Source: DAHUYF01 sp035945115 (lineage in GTDB: Bacteria; Pseudomonadota; Alphaproteobacteria; ATCC43930; CGMCC-115725). Taken from it: a stretch of DNA of 64,000 nucleotides. Below, piece by piece: positions 60,363 through 64,000 of the stretch. The notes under the pieces are model-generated. The model was given only the letters and a program-made list of their open reading frames with translations. It ran no database searches and was not told the origin of the DNA. The translations under genes were made by a program, and so were the position numbers. Positions within the stretch are counted from its first letter, which is position 1. Each line of letters opens with the position of its first letter. The stretch lies in the NCBI GenBank assembly GCA_035945115.1, contig DASZAN010000094.1, positions 23,622-87,621 of the forward strand, given 5' to 3'.

Positions 60363-60395
60363 AAAGGGGCGCCTCGCAAGGGGATACGCCCCTTT
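60363..60395 (+). terminator. Second hairpin, terminator-like, between pqqA and pqqC
   Basis: AAAGGGGCG and CGCCCCTTT form a nine-base stem around a 15-base loop, followed by CATTATT. Together with the previous hairpin it looks like a partial terminator. pqqC begins 19 bases later without a new promoter in view, so read-through is expected. Confidence 0.45.
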
Positions 60396-60413
60396 CATTA
60401 TTGGTGAGACGGC

Positions 60414-61160
60414 ATGACCGGGATGCTCCTCTCCGCCGACGCATTGGAAGCGGCGCTTCGAGCGATCGGGGCCGAACGCTATCACAACCGCCATCCCTTC
60501 CATCAGCTGTTGCACGCCGGCAAGCTCGACCGCGGCCAAGTACAGGCTTGGGCGCTCAACCGCTACTATTATCAGCGCCAGATCCCGATCAAGGATGCGA
60601 GTTTGATCGCCCGGCTGCCAACGGCCGAGCTTCGGCGCGCCTGGCGGGCGCGCCTGGTCGATCATGACGGCGACGGCACGGCACCAGGCGGAATCGAGCG
60701 CTGGCTCAAGCTCGCCGAAGGGGTCGGCCTCGAGCGTGCCTATGTCGAATGCACGGCCGGCATCCTTCCGACCACGCGCTTTGCCGTGGATGCCTACGTC
60801 CATTTCGTGCGGGACCGCTCGCTCCTTGAAGCGGTGGCCTCCTCGCTCACCGAACTTTTCTCGCCCGGCATCATTGCCGAACGTGTCGAGGGCATGCTGA
60901 AAGGCTATTCTTTCATCACCATGGACACCCTCGCCTATTTCCGACCGCGCCTCACCCAGGCTCCGCGGGACGCCGACTTCGCCCTTGCCTATGTCAAGGC
61001 CGAAGCCAAGACCCGCGAGGCGCAAGAGGCGGTCTTGGCCGCGCTCCGCTTCAAGTGCGACGTGCTTTGGTCGCAGCTCGACGGCCTCTATCTCGCCTAT
61101 GTCGAGCCGCGGCTTATCCCGCCCGGCGCTTTCGTACCTGAGAGCGCGGGGCGCCAATGA
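60414..61160 (+). CDS. pqqC: Pyrroloquinoline-quinone synthase PqqC
   Basis: A 248-residue cofactor-free oxidase that performs the last ring closure and eight-electron oxidation to PQQ. It has the family segments ERYHNRHPFHQLLHAGKL near 21-38, AWALNRYYYQRQIPIKDA near 45-62 and ITMDTLAYFRPRLTQAPRDA, with the conserved His and Tyr residues. Its stop overlaps the pqqD start by four bases. Confidence 0.96.
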   Translation: MTGMLLSADALEAALRAIGAERYHNRHPFHQLLHAGKLDRGQVQAWALNRYYYQRQIPIKDASLIARLPTAELRRAWRARLVDHDGDGTAPGGIERWLKLAEGVGLERAYVECTAGILPTTRFAVDAYVHFVRDRSLLEAVASSLTELFSPGIIAERVEGMLKGYSFITMDTLAYFRPRLTQAPRDADFALAYVKAEAKTREAQEAVLAALRFKCDVLWSQLDGLYLAYVEPRLIPPGAFVPESAGRQ

Positions 61161-61456
61161 GCGGAGATGTCCCGAACCGGCTGCAGCTCGACGGCAGCAC
61201 CACGCTGCGCTTTCCCAAGTACGCGAAGTTCCGCTACGACGAAACGCGTGGGCGCTGGGTGGTGCTGGCACCCGAGCGCTTGCTGCTGCCGGACGAGCCC
61301 GCCGTCGAGATCTTGAAGCTGATCGACGGCGAGCGCAGTGTCGCGGCGATCATCGACGATCTCGTCCGTCGCTTCGAAGCGCCGCGCGAGGTGATCGCTA
61401 CCGACGTGACAGCACTGCTTCAGGACCTCGTCGACAAGGGCGTGCTCGCGCCATGA
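61157..61456 (+). CDS. pqqD: PqqA-binding chaperone PqqD
   Basis: A 99-residue winged-helix-like RiPP recognition element that binds PqqA and presents it to PqqE. Family marks are FPKYAKFRYDETRGRWVVLA near 17-36 and VEILKLIDGERSVAAIIDDL near 52-71. It is translated by overlap with both pqqC and pqqE, fixing the 1:1 relation of the partners. Confidence 0.95.
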   Translation: MSGDVPNRLQLDGSTTLRFPKYAKFRYDETRGRWVVLAPERLLLPDEPAVEILKLIDGERSVAAIIDDLVRRFEAPREVIATDVTALLQDLVDKGVLAP

Positions 61457-62568
61457 CCGCGCCCCTCATCGAGCCGCCGCTTGCGCTCCTCGCCGAGCTC
61501 TCGCATCGCTGCCCGCTGCGCTGTCCTTATTGCTCCAATCCGCTGGCCCTCGAGCGTGCAAGCGCCGAGCTCGACACCGCCCAATGGGAGCGCGTGCTCC
61601 GCGAGTCGGCTGCGCTCGGCATTCTCCAAGTGCATTTCTCCGGCGGCGAGCCGTTGGTGCGCCACGACCTTGCCGTGCTTGTCGGCGTGGCGCGCGCCGT
61701 CGGCCTTTACAGCAATCTCATTACCTCAGGCGTGCTGCTCGATCGGGCGCGCCTTGCGGCCCTGGTCGAGGCCGGCCTCGATCACGTGCAACTCAGCTTT
61801 CAGGATGCCGAGGCCGGGGGTGCCGATCGCAGTGCCGGCCTTGGCGGCGCCCATGACAAGAAGCTCGCGGCCGCCGCTCTGGTCCGCGAGGCGGGCTTGC
61901 CGCTCACGGTCAATGCGGTCGTGCATCGCCAGAATCTCGAGCGCCTCGCGCAAATGATCGAGCTCGCGCTTCGCCTGGGGGCACAGCGGCTCGAGGTGGC
62001 GCATGTGCAATATTACGGCTGGGGACTCGCCAACCGCCGGGCGTTGCTGCCGACCAGCGAGCAGCTGGCGCGGGCAACGGCGCTCGTCGAGGCCGAACGG
62101 ATGCGGCTCAAGGGCGTGCTCACCATCGACTACGTCCTTCCCGATTATTATGCGCGCCGTCCCAAAGCGTGCATGGGCGGCTGGGCGCGGCGCTTCCTCA
62201 ACATCTCGCCTGCCGGCAAGGTCTTGCCGTGCCATGCGGCCGAGACCTTGCCGGGCTTCGTCTTTCCCTCGGTGAAGAGCGAGAGTCTCGCCGACATCTG
62301 GTATCGCTCAGAGGCGTTCAACCGTTTTCGCGGCACCGCCTGGATGCCGGAGCCATGCCGCTCCTGCGACCGGCGCGAGATCGACTGGGGCGGGTGCCGC
62401 TGCCAGGCCTTCGCGCTGACCGGCGACGCCGCGCGGACCGATCCCGCCTGCGCGCTTGCGCCCGATCGCGCCCTCCTTGATCGCGCCCGCGATGAGGCAC
62501 AGGGCTCGCCTGACTTCATTTATCGCCAAATCGGCGCTTTAGCCTCCCTCGAAGGGGCATCGTCTTAA
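61453..62568 (+). CDS. pqqE: Radical SAM PqqA peptide cyclase PqqE
   Basis: A 371-residue radical SAM enzyme that forms the Glu-Tyr carbon-carbon bond in PqqA. The radical cluster cysteines are Cys20, Cys24 and Cys27 (HRCPLRCPYCSNP); the SPASM auxiliary clusters are supplied by cysteines in ACMGGW, LPCHAAE, CRSCDRREIDWGGCRC and DPACALAPD. The ATG overlaps the pqqD stop. No pqqF-like peptidase is in the window, so PqqA trimming must use a gene elsewhere. Confidence 0.96.
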   Translation: MTAPLIEPPLALLAELSHRCPLRCPYCSNPLALERASAELDTAQWERVLRESAALGILQVHFSGGEPLVRHDLAVLVGVARAVGLYSNLITSGVLLDRARLAALVEAGLDHVQLSFQDAEAGGADRSAGLGGAHDKKLAAAALVREAGLPLTVNAVVHRQNLERLAQMIELALRLGAQRLEVAHVQYYGWGLANRRALLPTSEQLARATALVEAERMRLKGVLTIDYVLPDYYARRPKACMGGWARRFLNISPAGKVLPCHAAETLPGFVFPSVKSESLADIWYRSEAFNRFRGTAWMPEPCRSCDRREIDWGGCRCQAFALTGDAARTDPACALAPDRALLDRARDEAQGSPDFIYRQIGALASLEGASS

Positions 62569-62676
62569 CCAATCCTTTTACCGAAAATCAAGCCTCAGAG
62601 CGGACCTTCATCGGGAATTCGGGCTGGGCACCCGCCGACCGGGCATGACCTGGGGTGCCCCTGGAGCGAGGCGAGC

Positions 62677-64000
62677 ATGAGCATCGGCGGAATGGCCGGT
62701 AAGCTGCAGCGGAAACTGGCGCTCAGCATCAGAGGCAAGATGCTGCTCACGGCCTTCCTTTCGCTGGGCGTCGTCGCCTTCTTGTCGATCCTCCATTTGC
62801 AGCTCGGCTGGAACATTGCGGCGCGCATGGCCGAGACCGACCGCGTCGATCAGCGCACCGACAGCCTGGTGGCCATGCGGATGGCCATTCTGCAGTCGGA
62901 GGTCGATGTGCGCGGCCTCGGCCGCGACGCCAAGAGCGATGAAGAGAACCTCCGCAATCTCGGCATCGACAACAAGGACTTCGAAGGCGACTTCAAGAAA
63001 ATCGCCGGCTTTGTGCGCGAAGGCGGCAAGGCAGTCGGCCTCGACGAGGACGATTTCCACCTCGACAAGCTTGTCGGCAGCCGCATCAAGCCCGCTCTCA
63101 AAGGCGGCGACCGCGCCGAGATCGCCAAGGCGATTGACGAATATTGCGACAAGGCCAACCGACTGAACGATCTCTTCCTCACGCTCGCCACCGATTCAAC
63201 GAAGGAGATGCGGAGTCATTTCGTCGGCACAAGCACCGCGATCGATCGTGCCGAACGGGTGAACATCGCGACCTTCATCGGCGCGTTCGTGATGTTGGTT
63301 CCGCTCTTCTTCTTCAGCACGCGCAGCATCCTGCGGCCGCTGCGGCAGCTCACCTTGGCGATGCAGGAGTTGGCGCGCGGCGTCGTCGAGCTTGCGGTGC
63401 CCGCGCGCGACCGGCAGGACGAGATCGGTGCCATGGCGGCCACGGTCGAGGTCTTCCGCGCCAATACCGAGAAGATGCAATCGCTCGAGCGCGAGCGCAC
63501 AGAGATGCAGCAGCGCGCCGCCGAGGAACGCAAGAGGCTCATGGAGGATCTCGCCGGCCGCTTCGACGAACGCATTTCAGGCGATCACCAGCGAGGCCGG
63601 CAAGCTCAATACGCTTGCCGCTGCTCTCACCAAAGTGGCCGATCAGACGCAGCGCCAAGGCGCCGATGCGAGCGAGGCGTCGATGCACTCCACCAACAAC
63701 GTCAAGGCGATCGCCACCGCGTCCGAGCAATTGTCGGCGAGCTTGAAGGAAGTGGCGCAGCAGATCCAGCGCTCGGCCGACATTGCCCGCAAGGCGGTGA
63801 CCGACGTCGAGGCGACGAGCAAGGACGTCGAGAGCGTGGCGGCGACTGCGGCGCGCATCAACGATGTGGTGAAGCTCATCGGTGAGATCGCGAGCCAAAC
63901 CAACCTTCTCGCCTTGAACGCGACGATCGAGGCGGCGCGCGCCGGCGAAGCCGGCAAGGGCTTCGCCGTCGTCGCGAGCGAGGTCAAGAACCTCGCCACC
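62677..64000 (+). pseudogene. Methyl-accepting chemotaxis protein, frame broken near 63575 and cut by window end
   Basis: The first part (62677 to about 63576) encodes an N-terminal membrane helix, a roughly 180-residue periplasmic helical sensor, a second membrane helix near residue 200 and a HAMP domain (RPLRQLTLAMQELARGVVEL). Around 63571-63577 the frame shifts by one: the next frame reads FQAITSEAGKLNTLAAALTK and on through the receptor tip IASQTNLLALNATIEAARAG to the window edge with no stop. Joined, the two frames make a standard receptor. The shift may be a true mutation or a sequence error. The ATG follows GGAGCGAGG. Confidence 0.8.

Overview
The window is about 64 kb of high-GC DNA with tightly packed, mostly overlapping genes, typical of an alphaproteobacterium. 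The hopanoid gene hpnA, branched-chain amino acid (Liv) transport, a class III adenylate cyclase and PQQ genes would suit a Rhodospirillales- or Hyphomicrobiales-like soil or plant-associated organism, but the sequence does not fix the order. No rRNA, tRNA, CRISPR array, integrase or intact insertion sequence was seen.

Layout. (1) 1-9.9 kb, housekeeping and lipid metabolism: hpnA (cut by the window edge) and dxr, a ChaC-like cyclotransferase, an adenylate cyclase, a four-gene acyl-CoA oxidation operon (two acyl-CoA dehydrogenases, a crotonase, a VOC protein), and hsp20-lon behind a likely sigma-32 promoter. (2) 9.9-14.6 kb: a complete livKHMGF branched-chain amino acid importer. (3) 14.7-15.6 kb, a boundary zone: a secreted RNase A-like protein and the 3' remnant of a chemoreceptor gene. 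(4) 15.7-39 kb, an exopolysaccharide locus: two ATP-grasp proteins, a flippase, a methyltransferase, four GT4-type glycosyltransferases, two O-antigen ligase/polymerase-like proteins, a GH16 hydrolase, a Wzc-type tyrosine autokinase, a Wza-type export protein, an outer-membrane barrel, a LapG-like peptidase, a WcaJ-type initiating transferase and a WcaF-type acetyltransferase. Its left part (about 15.7-25.3 kb) is visibly richer in A+T than the flanks.

(5) 39-46.9 kb: a fused beta-oxidation enzyme, an MlaC/HpnM-type periplasmic lipid-binding protein, and a YehWXYZ/OpuC-type osmoprotectant ABC importer coupled to a Nudix hydrolase. (6) 47-62.6 kb, a quinoprotein oxidation locus: pqqB and the pqqACDE operon lie at opposite ends of a block holding two sorbosone-dehydrogenase-family proteins, a NitT/TauT-type ABC importer, a di-haem cytochrome, a xoxFGJ-like trio (PQQ alcohol dehydrogenase, cytochrome c, periplasmic binding protein) and a Tat-exported molybdenum hydroxylase with its 2Fe-2S subunit. 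The alcohol dehydrogenase has the extra metal-site aspartate (Asp-Tyr-Asp) typical of lanthanide-dependent enzymes. (7) The window ends inside a chemoreceptor gene whose reading frame is broken.

How the parts may work together. The quinoprotein block could oxidise an alcohol to an aldehyde and then an acid in the periplasm, passing electrons to the encoded c-type cytochromes, with the cofactor made by the flanking pqq genes. The polysaccharide block holds most of a Wzx/Wzy-type assembly route, from initiating transferase through flippase, polymerase and kinase to outer-membrane export. Substrates of the oxidases and the polymer structure cannot be read from sequence alone.
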